NCBI RefSeq assembly: GCF_013423485.1
Contig: NZ_JABFFR010000023.1
Span: forward strand, 62,001-126,000
DNA length: 64,000 bases
From: Azospirillum oleiclasticum
GTDB lineage: Bacteria; Pseudomonadota; Alphaproteobacteria; Azospirillales; Azospirillaceae
Reading direction: 5' to 3'
The notes under the pieces are model-generated. The model was not told where the DNA came from and did not search any database. It saw only the letters and a program-made list of their open reading frames with translations. The translations under genes and the position numbers were made by a program. Of this stretch, positions 9,325-18,400 are shown one piece after another; position 1 is the first letter of the stretch; every line of letters starts with the position of its first letter.

Positions 9325-9960
9325 TCAGGATTGGCGGGAGTCTTCGAGAAGCGAGCGCAGCAGAACCGCAAGGTACTTGTTGTATTCGTTGACGATGAGG
9401 CTGGCCGTGCCCGGCCGCAGCCACCAGTCCTCCAGCCGCACGTTGGGCGGGGCCACGGGGTGGGGCACCACCTCGATGTCGGGCATCGCCAGGCGGAACT
9501 CCAGAAGGCTGCGCCGCATGTGGTAATTGGCGGTGACCAGCCGCAGCGACCGGTAGCCCTGCTCGCGCATCCAGCCGGCGGTCTCCGACGCGTTGCCCAG
9601 CGTGCTGTCGGCGGCGTAACCCAGCACGATGCAGCATTCCAGGTGCCCCGGCGTCTGGCGCACGACGCGCAGCAGCTCCTGCACGTCCACCCCGTCATAG
9701 ACGCCCGACACGAAGAGCTTGCGGCCCAGCCCATCCTCCAGCAGCCGCAGGCCGGTGGTCAGCCGGTGGCTGCCGCCGGTCAGCACGACGACGGCGTCGG
9801 TCCTGCGGGCCTGATCGGCGCCCGCCCCCTCCTCGCGCGGGATGTCGCCGGCGAACCAGACGAGGCCGCCGCCCCAGGCCAGCGTCACCGCCAGCGCCAG
9901 CAGGAACAGGCGTCGCAGGTCGCGCAGCACGCCGCCGCGCCGGGAGCGGTCCCGCATCAT
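9325..9960 (-). CDS. YdcF/DUF218 family envelope protein
   Basis: 211 residues with one N-terminal membrane helix (about 18-38), followed by the DUF218 domain seen in ElyC, SanA and YdcF. Family landmarks are the VVLTGG strand-loop after the membrane segment, SETAGWM in the middle and the TANYHMRRS segment. DUF218 proteins are linked in other bacteria to envelope or peptidoglycan-precursor homeostasis, but no reaction is established for this one. It sits between ftsX and the acyltransferase on the same strand with short gaps, consistent with an envelope and cell-division operon. Confidence 0.88.
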   Translation of the reverse strand: MMRDRSRRGGVLRDLRRLFLLALAVTLAWGGGLVWFAGDIPREEGAGADQARRTDAVVVLTGGSHRLTTGLRLLEDGLGRKLFVSGVYDGVDVQELLRVVRQTPGHLECCIVLGYAADSTLGNASETAGWMREQGYRSLRLVTANYHMRRSLLEFRLAMPDIEVVPHPVAPPNVRLEDWWLRPGTASLIVNEYNKYLAVLLRSLLEDSRQS

Positions 9961-9994
9961 CGCCCCGGCCGGTCCCGGCCGGCAGGCTGGGCGG

Positions 9995-10885
9995 TCACGG
10001 CAGGGCCTCCAGCGTCCGCAGCACGGTCGCCCGCGCGGTGCCGACCGCCAGCAGAGCGGCGGCGGCCGGTACCACCAGAAGAGTCGCCCATTGCCAGGGC
10101 GCCATGTTCATGTCCGGCAGCAGGCTGGCGCGCAGCCCCTCCGCCGCGTGCTGGAGCCCGAGCAGGGTGGCCGCGGCCAGAGCCACGCCGGCCAGCCCGC
10201 CGCGCAGGCTGAGACCCAGCACATGCGATTCGAACTGGCGCGAGACATAGCGGTCGGTGGCTCCCATGAGATGCAGCAGTTGCACCACATTGTGGTGAAT
10301 CGCAAGCCCCGCGCGCACCGCGAAGACCACGGCCAGCACCGCCGCCCCGCTGACCACGGCGACGATGCCCAGCGCCGCCAGCACCACCGAGCGGGCGAAG
10401 GCGCGCAGGTCGGCCAGCCACGCCGCGTGGTCGTCCAGCGTGGCGCCGGGCGCCGCCGACTCGAGCCGGCGGGCGAGCTGCGGCGTGTCCACCGTGCCGT
10501 CGGTGACCACGTCGATCAGCCGCGGCACCGGCAGCGACGGATCCTTGGCCGCGTCCGGCCCCAGCCACGGCTCCAGCAGGCGTGCGGCGTCGTCGGTGCC
10601 GAGCGGGTCGGCCCTGGTCACGCCAGGGGTCGCGCGCAGCACCGTCAGCGCCGCCTCCACCCGCGCGGTCAGCGGTGGCACGTCGGTGCGGCCGGGCAGG
10701 GGGGCGATCTGCACGGTCAGCCCGCCGGCCAGCCCGCTGTCCCAGCGCGCCGCCATCTCCCCCACCAGCAACGCCCCGGCCAGCGCCAGCGCCGCCAGAT
10801 AGCTCATCAGCAGCGTGATCCAGACGAGGAAGCGCGAGGATGGATCACGCGCCAGCGGCACATCGTATTGCTTGCGCAGCAGCAT
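9995..10885 (-). CDS. ftsX: Cell division protein FtsX
   Basis: 296 residues. The topology is that of FtsX: one N-terminal helix (about residues 22-44), a periplasmic domain of about 115 residues, then three helices (about 170-195, 215-240 and 260-285). FtsX forms a complex with the ATPase FtsE at the division septum and activates peptidoglycan hydrolases outside the membrane. The gene follows ftsE by 19 bp, the usual order. The periplasmic domain is divergent, as is common in alphaproteobacteria, so the family call rests on layout and neighbour as much as on sequence. Confidence 0.9.
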   Translation of the reverse strand: MLLRKQYDVPLARDPSSRFLVWITLLMSYLAALALAGALLVGEMAARWDSGLAGGLTVQIAPLPGRTDVPPLTARVEAALTVLRATPGVTRADPLGTDDAARLLEPWLGPDAAKDPSLPVPRLIDVVTDGTVDTPQLARRLESAAPGATLDDHAAWLADLRAFARSVVLAALGIVAVVSGAAVLAVVFAVRAGLAIHHNVVQLLHLMGATDRYVSRQFESHVLGLSLRGGLAGVALAAATLLGLQHAAEGLRASLLPDMNMAPWQWATLLVVPAAAALLAVGTARATVLRTLEALP

Positions 10886-10904
10886 GGTCGTCCCTCCCCG
10901 GCCG

Positions 10905-11576
10905 TCAGGCGGCGGCGCCGGACAGCAGGTGCAGCCGGCCCTGGTCGAGGTGCAGGTGCGGGTGGTCGAAGCGGCGGATCAGCGCCTCGTTGTGGGTGGC
11001 GATCACCACGGTGGTGCCCAGCTTGTACAACTCCTCGAAGAGATAGAGCAGGCGCATGCCGATGCCGTCGTCGACATTGCCGGTCGGCTCATCGGCCAGC
11101 AGCAGGCGTGGCCGGTTGATCACCGCGCGGGCGATGGCGACGCGCTGCTGCTGCCCGCCGGACAGGGTGGAGGGCTTGGCCTGCAGGTGGTTGCCCAGAC
11201 CGACCCATTTCAGGATCTCCACGCAATGCTCCATGGCGTCGTCCTCCGCCACCCCGGCCATGCGCAGCGGCAGGGCGACGTTGTCCAGCGCCGACAGATG
11301 GTCGAGAAGCTGGAAATCCTGGAACACCACGCCGATCTGCCGCCGCAGCGCCGGCAGCTCCGTCCGCTTCAGCCGCGCCACGTCGCGGCCCAGCAGCGTG
11401 ATCAGCCCGCGCGACGGGCGGTGCGCCAGATACATCAGCTTCAGCAGCGACGACTTGCCCGCTCCGCTGGCGCCGGTCAGAAAATGGTAGGAACCCGGCG
11501 CCAGCGTGAAGCTGACGTCGCGCAACACCTCCGTCCCGGTGCCGTAACGCAGACCGACATTCTCGAACCTGATCAC
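10905..11576 (-). CDS. ftsE: Cell division ATP-binding protein FtsE
   Basis: 223-residue ABC ATPase that partners FtsX. It has Walker A (GASGAGKS near residue 38), the signature LSGGQQQRVAIARA near 138, Walker B (LLLADEP) and the switch histidine (IATHNE). The GTG at 11576 opens as IRFENVGLRYG, the usual FtsE N-terminus, so it is taken as the start. The gene is divergent from the zinc-ribbon gene starting at 11720, leaving about 140 bp for back-to-back promoters. Confidence 0.95.
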   Translation of the reverse strand: MIRFENVGLRYGTGTEVLRDVSFTLAPGSYHFLTGASGAGKSSLLKLMYLAHRPSRGLITLLGRDVARLKRTELPALRRQIGVVFQDFQLLDHLSALDNVALPLRMAGVAEDDAMEHCVEILKWVGLGNHLQAKPSTLSGGQQQRVAIARAVINRPRLLLADEPTGNVDDGIGMRLLYLFEELYKLGTTVVIATHNEALIRRFDHPHLHLDQGRLHLLSGAAA

Positions 11577-11662
11577 ACCCGTTCACCGTGGTTGCCGACG
11601 GGTGCCCCGGCGGCGGGCCCCGGCGGTGGTATGGCCGTCCGCGGGCCGGCATGGGGCCTTCC

Positions 11663-11691
11663 TTGCTTCATACCGCATCGTTTCTTATAAG
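11663..11691 (+). promoter_or_regulatory. Candidate sigma-70 promoter for the zinc-ribbon gene
   Basis: TTGCTT at 11663-11668 and TATAAG at 11686-11691 are separated by 17 bases, a close match to housekeeping -35 and -10 elements in otherwise GC-rich DNA. The predicted transcript would start about 22 bases before the ATG at 11720. Confidence 0.55.
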
Positions 11692-11719
11692 ACAGTCTGT
11701 TTCCGCGTTGTCCGGCCGC

Positions 11720-12391
11720 ATGTCGATGCTCATCACCTGCCCAACATGCGCCACGCGTTACACCGTGGGCGCCGCATCCGTCGGTCCCGAAGGCCGCAAG
11801 GTGCGTTGCGCCAAATGCGGCCACACCTGGCAGCAGTACCGGGTGCCGGAGCGCGCCGGTGCCGAAACGCGGATGATGGACGACGAGGCGACCGAGCTGC
11901 GCATGCCGACGCGCGACACGCGCCCCATCGGCGGCGACGCGCGGGGCAGGGGTCGCGGTGGTCGCCGGCTGCCGGTCGGCTGGATCGCCTTCGGCGTGGT
12001 GGTGGCCGGCATCGTGGCGGGCGGTCTGCTCGCCCGCGCCGCCATCGTCGATGCCTGGCCGCCCTCGGCCCGGCTCTACGCCCTCGTCGGGCTTCCGGTC
12101 GATCCGCCGGGTGCCGGGCTGAAGCTCCAGGGCGTGCGCTCCGAACACCGGGTGGAGAACGGCGCCGCCCTGCTGATCGTCGAAGGGCGCATCGTCAACG
12201 ACAGCGACCGTGAGCGGGCCGTGCCGAAGCTGCGCGCGGTGACGCTCGACGCCGAGAAGAAGCCGCTGAAGAGCTGGACCATCGAGCCGTCGCAGACCGG
12301 CCTGCTGCCCGGCGAGGTCGCCATCTTCCAGTCCGCCGAATCCGATCCCGGCGCCGCGGCCGAGGTGATGATCAGCTTCGAAGGGGAGTGA
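11720..12391 (+). CDS. MJ0042-type zinc-ribbon / DUF3426 membrane protein
   Basis: About 223 residues. The N-terminus carries the MJ0042 zinc finger with pairs CPTC and CAKC, then a charged linker, a single transmembrane helix (about residues 92-112) and a C-terminal domain of the DUF3426 type with alternating strands. Such proteins are widespread in alphaproteobacteria, commonly beside ftsEX, with no established function; an FxLxA-like beta domain outside the membrane and a zinc finger inside suggests an envelope sensor, which is inference. ATG 11720 is chosen because the zinc finger begins four residues later; ATG 11726 is possible. Confidence 0.85.
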   Translation: MSMLITCPTCATRYTVGAASVGPEGRKVRCAKCGHTWQQYRVPERAGAETRMMDDEATELRMPTRDTRPIGGDARGRGRGGRRLPVGWIAFGVVVAGIVAGGLLARAAIVDAWPPSARLYALVGLPVDPPGAGLKLQGVRSEHRVENGAALLIVEGRIVNDSDRERAVPKLRAVTLDAEKKPLKSWTIEPSQTGLLPGEVAIFQSAESDPGAAAEVMISFEGE

Positions 12392-12414
12392 GGGACGGGG
12401 GGAGGAGACGGAAG

Positions 12415-12445
12415 CCCTCCCCCGTCATCAGATGGGGGAGGGTTT
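12415..12445. terminator. Bidirectional hairpin between convergent genes
   Basis: A 9-bp perfect stem, CCCTCCCCC (12415-12423) against GGGGGAGGG (12434-12442), with a 10-base loop and TTT on the plus side. It separates the zinc-ribbon gene from the convergent DUF4175 gene. Confidence 0.65.
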
Positions 12446-12473
12446 GGGTGGGGGCCCACCGCGACACCGCCCC

Positions 12474-15176
12474 TCAGAACTGCCGCAGCAGCCGGTCGAT
12501 GTAGTCACGCTCCGGCCGCGGGCGGTCGAATTCGCCGGAGCGGCGGCGCAGCTCGTCCAGGATCTCGCGGGACCGCTGGAGGTCCGCCTCCTCCGGGATC
12601 TTGACGTCGTTGTTATCCACCGTGCCCTGGCTGGGCGGGCGGCGGCCGAGCGGATCACGGTTGCGGCCGACCTGGCGCGGGTCGGGCTGGCTTGGCTGGC
12701 CCCCCGGCTGCATGCCCGGCTGAGCACCCATCATCATCTGCTGCATCTGCTGCATCATCTGCTCGGCCATGGACTGCATGCCCTGCTGCAGCTCGTCCAT
12801 GGCCTGGGTCTGCGGCGGCACGGCGGAGCCGGGCTGACCCTGCCGGAGCGCCTGGCCGGCGTCGCGCATGGCCCGTTCGGCGCGGCCCAGCGGGCGCGGG
12901 ATCTCGCCCCCCGTCTCGCCCATGCGGCGCATGATGTCGCCGAGCTGGCGGCGCAGCGCCTCCTGCCGTTCCGCCTGACGCTGCATCGTCGGGCTGCCGG
13001 AGTTGTTCTGGCCGCCGCGCTGGCCCTGCTGCTGCTGCTGCTGCTGACGCCCGCGCGGCCCCTGCTGCGGCTGGCCCTGCTGGTTGCCCATCTGCTCCTG
13101 CGACTGGCGGAAGGTCTCGTCCAGCAACTGCTGCTGCCTCTGCGCGAGCTCCTGCAGCTCGCGCATCATCTGCATCTGCTGGTTCTGTTGGTTCTGCTGC
13201 ATCTGCGCCATGGCGCCGGAGCGCATGCTCTCCAGCATCTGCTGAAGCTGCGAGAGCATCTGGCGGGCGGCGTCCTTGGCCCCGGTCTCCGCCATCGCCC
13301 GCATCTGGTCCATCATGCGCTGGAGATCGTTTCGGTCGAACATGTCCATGCGCTGGGCCATCTCGGGCGGCATCTGGGGGATCTGTTCGCCGCGTTCCAG
13401 CGCCTGGCGCATCTGCTCCTCCATGGCTTCGAGGAAGCGGTCCATCGCGGTCTGGAGCTCGTCCATCAGCCGCCGCAGCTCCTCGTCCGAGGCGTTACGT
13501 TCGAGCGCCTCGGCCAGCCGCCGCTCGGCATCGCGCAGGTCCCGTTCGGCCAGCGACAGCCCGCCATCCTCGACCCGCAGCGCGGTCTCCCACAGCAGCT
13601 GCTGCAGCTCCGGGATGGCCTCCACCGAATCGTCCAGCATCAGCCGCGCCACCGCCGTGCGCAGCGACAGGAAGACGATGATGTCGCCGGCGAAGGCGCC
13701 GGGGCGGGCCGACAGCTCCGACAGGGCGCGCGCCACCTCCGTCCGCATGGCGCTGGGGCGGAGCGTCAGCTTCTTGCGCTGCTCCACGATCTCGCGCGCG
13801 ACGGGGTGGCTGAACATCCGCTCCGGCAGGGTCATGGCGACCTCGTCGCTGTGACCCTGCTGGCCGGCGCCGTCGGTGGCGCTCAGCCGCAGCGTGACCG
13901 GCAGGCCGGCCCAGGGGTGTGCCGTCAGGTCGTGGAAGCCGGCACTGCGCGCCTGCTTCGGGCGGGCGCCCGGCAGACCCATCGGCAACGTCACCGGAGC
14001 GCGGTCGAACTCCGGGTCGGTCTCCAGCCCCTCGGCCGCCAGCGCCACGACGGCGTCGATGCCGGTCAGGCCGTAATCGTCCTGCGCCACATAGTCGATG
14101 CGCAGCGCCCCGCGCTCCCCGGCCGCGGGCGGCTGGGCGAAGGCGACGGTCGGCGCGCGGTCGGGCACCACGGTGATCGGCCAGGAGCCCATCGTCCGGC
14201 TGCCCTGCCGCACCGCGATGCGGGTGCCGCCGGTGACCGGGGCCTGGATCTGGAAGGTCCCGGTCTCCACCGCTTCGAACCCGGCGTCGGCGCCGTTCAC
14301 CTCCAGCACCGGGACGGTGGAGCCGCCGGTGGCGCGGGCGAGCACCTGGCTGCCGCTGGGCACCGCGATGGGCTGGCCGGGGGCGGGCTGGCCGGGGGCG
14401 GGCTGGCCGGGGGCGGCCGCCGGCGCCGCACCCGACCCCGCGGCGGGTCCGGCCGCGGCGGCCGTGCCGCCCGATGTCAGGAAGATCGGCGCCAATCCGG
14501 TGTAGTCGGGCGGCGTCACCCACAGGTCGAGGGTGGACGCCGTGGCCGCCGCCGGGCTGGACAGGCCGGGGGTCAGCGCCGCCTCCAGCCGGGCGCGCCA
14601 GTCCTGCCACGCCACCCCGGCCGACACGAACAGCAGCAGGCCGACCAGCACGCGCACCGCGTAACGGTCGCGGGCGGCCACATGCGGTTCCGGCATCCGC
14701 ACGCGCAGGCGCTTCACCGCGTCGCGTACGCGCTCCTGATGCAGACGCCAGAGGGCGGCGGCCATCGGGTCGTTGCCGGACACGCTGTCGCGCAGGACGT
14801 GCAACGGCCGGTGGGCCAAGCCGCTGTCGCGCTCGATCCGCCGGCGTGCCGCCGCGGCGTCGGGGAAGGTGAAGCCGCGCAGCCCGCGCCACAGGGCGAC
14901 CCCCAACCCGGCGGCGAAGCCCGCCAGGGCCAGCAGATGCAGCCAGCCGGGCAGGGTGGGCAGGATATTGAAGAAGGCGACGGCGATGAACAGGCCCAGC
15001 ACGCTGGCCGCCGGCCACAGCCCCGGCCACAGCCGCTCCCACGCCAGCGCCAGCCGCGCCTGGAGCAGGCGGAAGCCCGGTTCCCCGATGCCTCCCGCGT
15101 TCCTGGCGGTGCCGTGGGCCGCGTCGGGGGCGGCATTGTCGCGCACGGCGCGGTTCCGATCGTCGCTCGTCCTCAT
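12474..15176 (-). CDS. DUF4175 / TIGR02302-family large membrane protein
   Basis: 900 residues. N-terminal membrane helices lie at about 55-110 and 172-192; the middle is a beta-rich exported region (about 225-430), and the last 450 residues are a glutamine- and methionine-rich helical region with runs such as QMQQNQQNQQMQMM. This profile, with the FRLLQARLALAWERLWPG start, matches the alphaproteobacterial TIGR02302/DUF4175 family, whose function is unknown. An internal tandem repeat encodes three PAPGQ-like units. The gene stands between the che operon and a convergent zinc-ribbon gene, with no operon partner. Confidence 0.88.
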   Translation of the reverse strand: MRTSDDRNRAVRDNAAPDAAHGTARNAGGIGEPGFRLLQARLALAWERLWPGLWPAASVLGLFIAVAFFNILPTLPGWLHLLALAGFAAGLGVALWRGLRGFTFPDAAAARRRIERDSGLAHRPLHVLRDSVSGNDPMAAALWRLHQERVRDAVKRLRVRMPEPHVAARDRYAVRVLVGLLLFVSAGVAWQDWRARLEAALTPGLSSPAAATASTLDLWVTPPDYTGLAPIFLTSGGTAAAAGPAAGSGAAPAAAPGQPAPGQPAPGQPIAVPSGSQVLARATGGSTVPVLEVNGADAGFEAVETGTFQIQAPVTGGTRIAVRQGSRTMGSWPITVVPDRAPTVAFAQPPAAGERGALRIDYVAQDDYGLTGIDAVVALAAEGLETDPEFDRAPVTLPMGLPGARPKQARSAGFHDLTAHPWAGLPVTLRLSATDGAGQQGHSDEVAMTLPERMFSHPVAREIVEQRKKLTLRPSAMRTEVARALSELSARPGAFAGDIIVFLSLRTAVARLMLDDSVEAIPELQQLLWETALRVEDGGLSLAERDLRDAERRLAEALERNASDEELRRLMDELQTAMDRFLEAMEEQMRQALERGEQIPQMPPEMAQRMDMFDRNDLQRMMDQMRAMAETGAKDAARQMLSQLQQMLESMRSGAMAQMQQNQQNQQMQMMRELQELAQRQQQLLDETFRQSQEQMGNQQGQPQQGPRGRQQQQQQQGQRGGQNNSGSPTMQRQAERQEALRRQLGDIMRRMGETGGEIPRPLGRAERAMRDAGQALRQGQPGSAVPPQTQAMDELQQGMQSMAEQMMQQMQQMMMGAQPGMQPGGQPSQPDPRQVGRNRDPLGRRPPSQGTVDNNDVKIPEEADLQRSREILDELRRRSGEFDRPRPERDYIDRLLRQF
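14371..14415 (-). repeat. Three tandem 15-bp units inside the DUF4175 gene
   Basis: GGCTGGCCGGGGGCG is repeated exactly at 14371-14385, 14386-14400 and 14401-14415. On the minus strand each unit encodes a Pro-Ala-Pro-Gly-Gln-type pentapeptide in a linker. Copy number is likely to vary between strains without breaking the frame. Confidence 0.9.
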
Positions 15177-15355
15177 GCCGCACTCCCGTCCAGCCCGTCG
15201 CCGGCCGCGGCCCGTCGGGCGCGGGGGACGACGCCATGGATATGGTTCGCGTCCATCACAATCACCCCTCCGTGGCCGAAATAAGGCCCCGGCATCGGGT
15301 GATCATTAAGGCACAAACCGTGGCGCCTGGCATCTGCGCCGGAGGGGGCGGATCC

Positions 15356-16204
15356 TCAGAAGGCCCGGGCGGCGGCGGGGGCGGCGAAGCCGCCGGCGGC
15401 GGGGGTGTAGAGGCCGCGCTGGCCGTCCACCGCCTTGAAGCGGTCGGTGATGCCCAGCACGGTCTCGGCACCGCCCAGATACAGGATGCCGTCGGGCGGC
15501 ATCTGGCGGGCGATCGACTCCAGAACCTTGGTCTTCGTCGGCTGGTCGAAATAGATCAGCACGTTCCGGCAGAACACCACGTCGAACTGCCCCAGCGCCG
15601 AGAGGTCCTGCAGCAGGTTCCATTCGCGGAAGGACGCCATCTGGCGGATCTGCTGGCTGATCTGCCACTTGTCGCCGTTCTGCTTGAAGTGCTTGACCAG
15701 CATCTGGATGGGCAGGCCGCGCTGCACCTCGAATTGGGTGTAGACGCCGGCCTTGGCGCGCTCCACCATCTCGGCGGAGATGTCGGTGCCGACGATCTCG
15801 ATGCGCCAGCCGGCGATCTTTGCCTGCTCGTCCAGCAGCAGCATTGCCAGCGAATAGGCCTCCTGCCCCGAGGAGCAGGCCGCCGACCAGATGCGGATCG
15901 AGCGCTTGGACGCCCGCGTCTCCAGAAGGCGCGGCAGGACGAGCTGGCGGAACTGGTCGAACGGCTTGGAATCGCGGTAGAAGGACGACTCGTTGGTCGT
16001 CATCGCTTCGGTGATGTCGCGCAGCAGCGCCTCGTCCTTGCGCGTGCGCACGGTGTTGGCGAGCTCGTCCAGCCCCTTCATGTTCCACTTGCGCGCCACC
16101 GGCATCAGGCGCGATTCCAGCAGATACGCCTTGTCCTTCGTCAGCACCAGGCCCGACCGCTGCTTCAGCAGCGTGGCGAACATGTCGAAATCCTCGACCC
16201 TCAT
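15356..16204 (-). CDS. cheR: Chemotaxis protein methyltransferase CheR
   Basis: About 282 residues. CheR methylates receptor glutamates using S-adenosylmethionine, setting chemotactic adaptation. The N-terminal helical domain is followed by the methyltransferase fold with the SAM-binding WSAACSSGQEAYSLAM segment near residue 105 and FCRNVLIYFD near 215. The start is ATG 16204, whose ATGA overlaps the cheB stop by 4 bp, implying translational coupling. It is the last gene of the che operon. Confidence 0.95.
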   Translation of the reverse strand: MRVEDFDMFATLLKQRSGLVLTKDKAYLLESRLMPVARKWNMKGLDELANTVRTRKDEALLRDITEAMTTNESSFYRDSKPFDQFRQLVLPRLLETRASKRSIRIWSAACSSGQEAYSLAMLLLDEQAKIAGWRIEIVGTDISAEMVERAKAGVYTQFEVQRGLPIQMLVKHFKQNGDKWQISQQIRQMASFREWNLLQDLSALGQFDVVFCRNVLIYFDQPTKTKVLESIARQMPPDGILYLGGAETVLGITDRFKAVDGQRGLYTPAAGGFAAPAAARAF

Positions 16205-17382
16205 GCGGCCGCCCTCGATGCATACTTGCGAATGGTGGGACCGATCTCTTTCAGGGGCAGGATGACCGAGCACAAGCCGGCCTGCGCGACGGCACCCGGC
16301 ATGCCCCACACCACGCTGCTGGCTTCGTCCTGCCCGATCAGCAGGCCGCCGTTGTTCACCACCTCGGTGCACCCCTTCATCCCGTCCTGCCCCATGCCGG
16401 TGAGGATGCAGGCCAGGATCTTGCGCCCGCCGTAGCTGCGCACCAGCGACCGCATCATCGGATCGACGGCCGGCCGGCAGAAATTCTCGGGCGGATCCTT
16501 GGTGAGCTGGATGACGTTGTGCCCGGCGCGCTGGGTCACCAGCATGTGGAAGTCGCCGGGCGCGATGTAGCAGCGTCGCTCCACCACCGGCTCGCCATCC
16601 TTGGCCTCCTTCGCGTCCAGCCCGCACTGGCGGGTGATGTGCTCCGCCAGGATGGTGGTGAAGGTGGCCGGCATGTGCTGGGTGATCAGGATCGGTTGCG
16701 TCACCGCCTGCTTCAGGTGCGCCAGCACCTCGAACAGCGCCTGCGGCCCGCCGGTGGAACTGCCGATGGCGATGACGTCCGGCCGCGGCAGGACCGCCGG
16801 GATCGGACGCAGGGTCAGGGTGGCCGGGTCGGCCCGCCGCAGCAGGCTGGAGCTGGGCAGGCCGCCCGCCGAGGTGGGCGCGATCGGCCGCACCTCGCCG
16901 CGCGAGCGCGAACCGGCGCGGCGTGCCGAGGCGCCGAGCGCCTTCACCTTGGAGACCAGCTCGCGCTTGAAATCGTCGGCCCCGCCGATCTCGCGGGTGG
17001 AGGTCGGCTTCGGAATGTAGTCGGCGGCCCCCGCCTGGAGGCAGCGCATCGACACGTCGGCCCCGCGCAGCGTCAGCGTGGAGGCCATGATGATCTTAAC
17101 CTGCGGCGCCACCGCCAGCAGTTTCGGGATCGCCGTGATGCCGTCCATCACCGGCATCTCGATGTCGAGCACGATGACGTCGATGGAGTTGCGTTGCAGC
17201 GAGTTGATCGCCATCTGGCCGTCGCCGACCGAGGCGACGACCTTGATCTCGGCATCCCCTTCCAGCGCGCGCGTCAACAGCCCGCGGATCACGGCGGAAT
17301 CGTCCACCACCATCACGCGGAACGGGTCCGCTCCGGATGGTCTGGGTGGGATCGGGTTGGCCCTGCCGGGACTGTCGGACAT
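16201..17382 (-). CDS. cheB: Chemotaxis response regulator protein-glutamate methylesterase CheB
   Basis: 393 residues. An N-terminal receiver domain (about 20-140, with VVDDSA and the phosphoacceptor in LDIEMPVMDG) is joined by a basic linker to the methylesterase domain (about 200-390). The catalytic triad is visible as the serine in GSSTGGPQA, the histidine in TQHMPATFT and the aspartate in LTGMGQDG. It removes methyl groups from, and deamidates, chemoreceptors, opposing CheR. The family call is secure. Overlap with cheR and position after cheY fit the operon order. Confidence 0.96.
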   Translation of the reverse strand: MSDSPGRANPIPPRPSGADPFRVMVVDDSAVIRGLLTRALEGDAEIKVVASVGDGQMAINSLQRNSIDVIVLDIEMPVMDGITAIPKLLAVAPQVKIIMASTLTLRGADVSMRCLQAGAADYIPKPTSTREIGGADDFKRELVSKVKALGASARRAGSRSRGEVRPIAPTSAGGLPSSSLLRRADPATLTLRPIPAVLPRPDVIAIGSSTGGPQALFEVLAHLKQAVTQPILITQHMPATFTTILAEHITRQCGLDAKEAKDGEPVVERRCYIAPGDFHMLVTQRAGHNVIQLTKDPPENFCRPAVDPMMRSLVRSYGGRKILACILTGMGQDGMKGCTEVVNNGGLLIGQDEASSVVWGMPGAVAQAGLCSVILPLKEIGPTIRKYASRAAA

Positions 17383-17487
17383 GGCGGGCGTACAGCCTCA
17401 TCGATGAGCGGACGGACGCCGCGGGGTTGAACTCGATCCGGCACCGGCTTGGGGAGGAAGCCGGGCCGGGCAGACGCGCGGGACCAC

Positions 17488-17853
17488 CTAGAGCAAGCCC
17501 ACCTGCTGGAACTTCGTCTGGATGATGTCGCTGTCGAAGGGCTTCATGATGTATTCGTTGGCACCCGCCGACAGCGCTTCCTGAATGTGCGCCAGATCGT
17601 TCTCGGTGGTGCAGAACACCACCTTGGGACCGTCGCCGCCGCTCATCTTGCGCAGCCGGCGCAGGAACTCGATCCCCGTCATCACCGGCATGTTCCAGTC
17701 GAGCAGGATTGCATCGGGCATCTTGACGGCGCAGGCCTCCATGGCCTGCTTGCCGTCCTCCGCCTCGCTGCACGCGAAGCTCAGCTCTTCCAGAATCTTG
17801 CGCGCGACCTTGCGAACCACGCGGCTGTCATCCACCACCAGACAGGACTTCAT
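17488..17853 (-). CDS. cheY: CheY-type response regulator
   Basis: 121-residue single receiver domain. The acidic pair is Asp8/Asp9, the phosphoacceptor is Asp52 in LLDWNMP, the switch threonine is at 82 or 83, and the lysine is at 104 in MKPF. Phosphorylated by CheA, it acts on the flagellar motor or, in Azospirillum Che1-type systems, on swimming speed and cell clumping; the latter is known for A. brasilense and only inferred here. ATG 17853 is chosen because it opens directly into the first beta-strand; longer frames add no domain. Confidence 0.95.
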   Translation of the reverse strand: MKSCLVVDDSRVVRKVARKILEELSFACSEAEDGKQAMEACAVKMPDAILLDWNMPVMTGIEFLRRLRKMSGGDGPKVVFCTTENDLAHIQEALSAGANEYIMKPFDSDIIQTKFQQVGLL

Positions 17854-17902
17854 ATCGGGACCTCGGCTCCAGCCTCCGGCAAGGGTCACACGCAGGCCGC
17901 GT

Positions 17903-18400
17903 TCAGGCGGCTTCCATGTTCGTGAAGTTCAGCAGCCTGGGCACGTCCAGCACGACCATGAGCTGGTTGTTCAGGCGGTAGATGCCCGTGGACACCTCGC
18001 GCCAGCGCGGGTCCAGGGTAGCCGGGTTGCGCTCGAAATCCTCGTTCAGCAGGCTCAGCACCTCGCCGACCGAATCGACCATCAGGCTGTACAGCTCGCC
18101 GCGCAGGTCGACCACGATCGACATGCCCGGCTTGTTCTTGGGTCGGCCGGGCAGGTTCAGGCGCAGCCGCACGTCGATCGCCGTCACGATGCGCCCGCGC
18201 AGGTTCAGCGACCCTGCGACCTCCGGCGGGGCCAGCGGGATGCGGGTGATCTTCTGGTGGCCGAGGACGTCCTGGACCTGGAGGACCGGAATGCCGAACA
18301 GCTGCTCGGCGATGGTCATGGTCACATAGTCCTGGCTGCCCGACGCGATCACGTCGTCGCCGCGGGTCCGTTTGGCGGGAAGCTTGGCGTTGCTGCTCAT
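17903..18400 (-). CDS. cheW: Chemotaxis coupling protein CheW
   Basis: 165 residues forming one CheW domain (about 22-160), with the LNLRGRIVTAIDVRLRL segment that contacts receptors and the P5 domain of CheA. It couples chemoreceptors to the kinase in the polar array. Its ATG overlaps the cheA stop by 4 bp, indicating coupled translation and a matched ratio of the two proteins. Confidence 0.96.
   Translation of the reverse strand: MSSNAKLPAKRTRGDDVIASGSQDYVTMTIAEQLFGIPVLQVQDVLGHQKITRIPLAPPEVAGSLNLRGRIVTAIDVRLRLNLPGRPKNKPGMSIVVDLRGELYSLMVDSVGEVLSLLNEDFERNPATLDPRWREVSTGIYRLNNQLMVVLDVPRLLNFTNMEAA

Noticed and set aside
12432..15284. 950-codon plus-strand open frame opposite the DUF4175 gene
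   Set aside because: Its composition (long runs of Leu, His and Arg) is that of an antisense shadow, whereas the minus-strand frame matches a known family.
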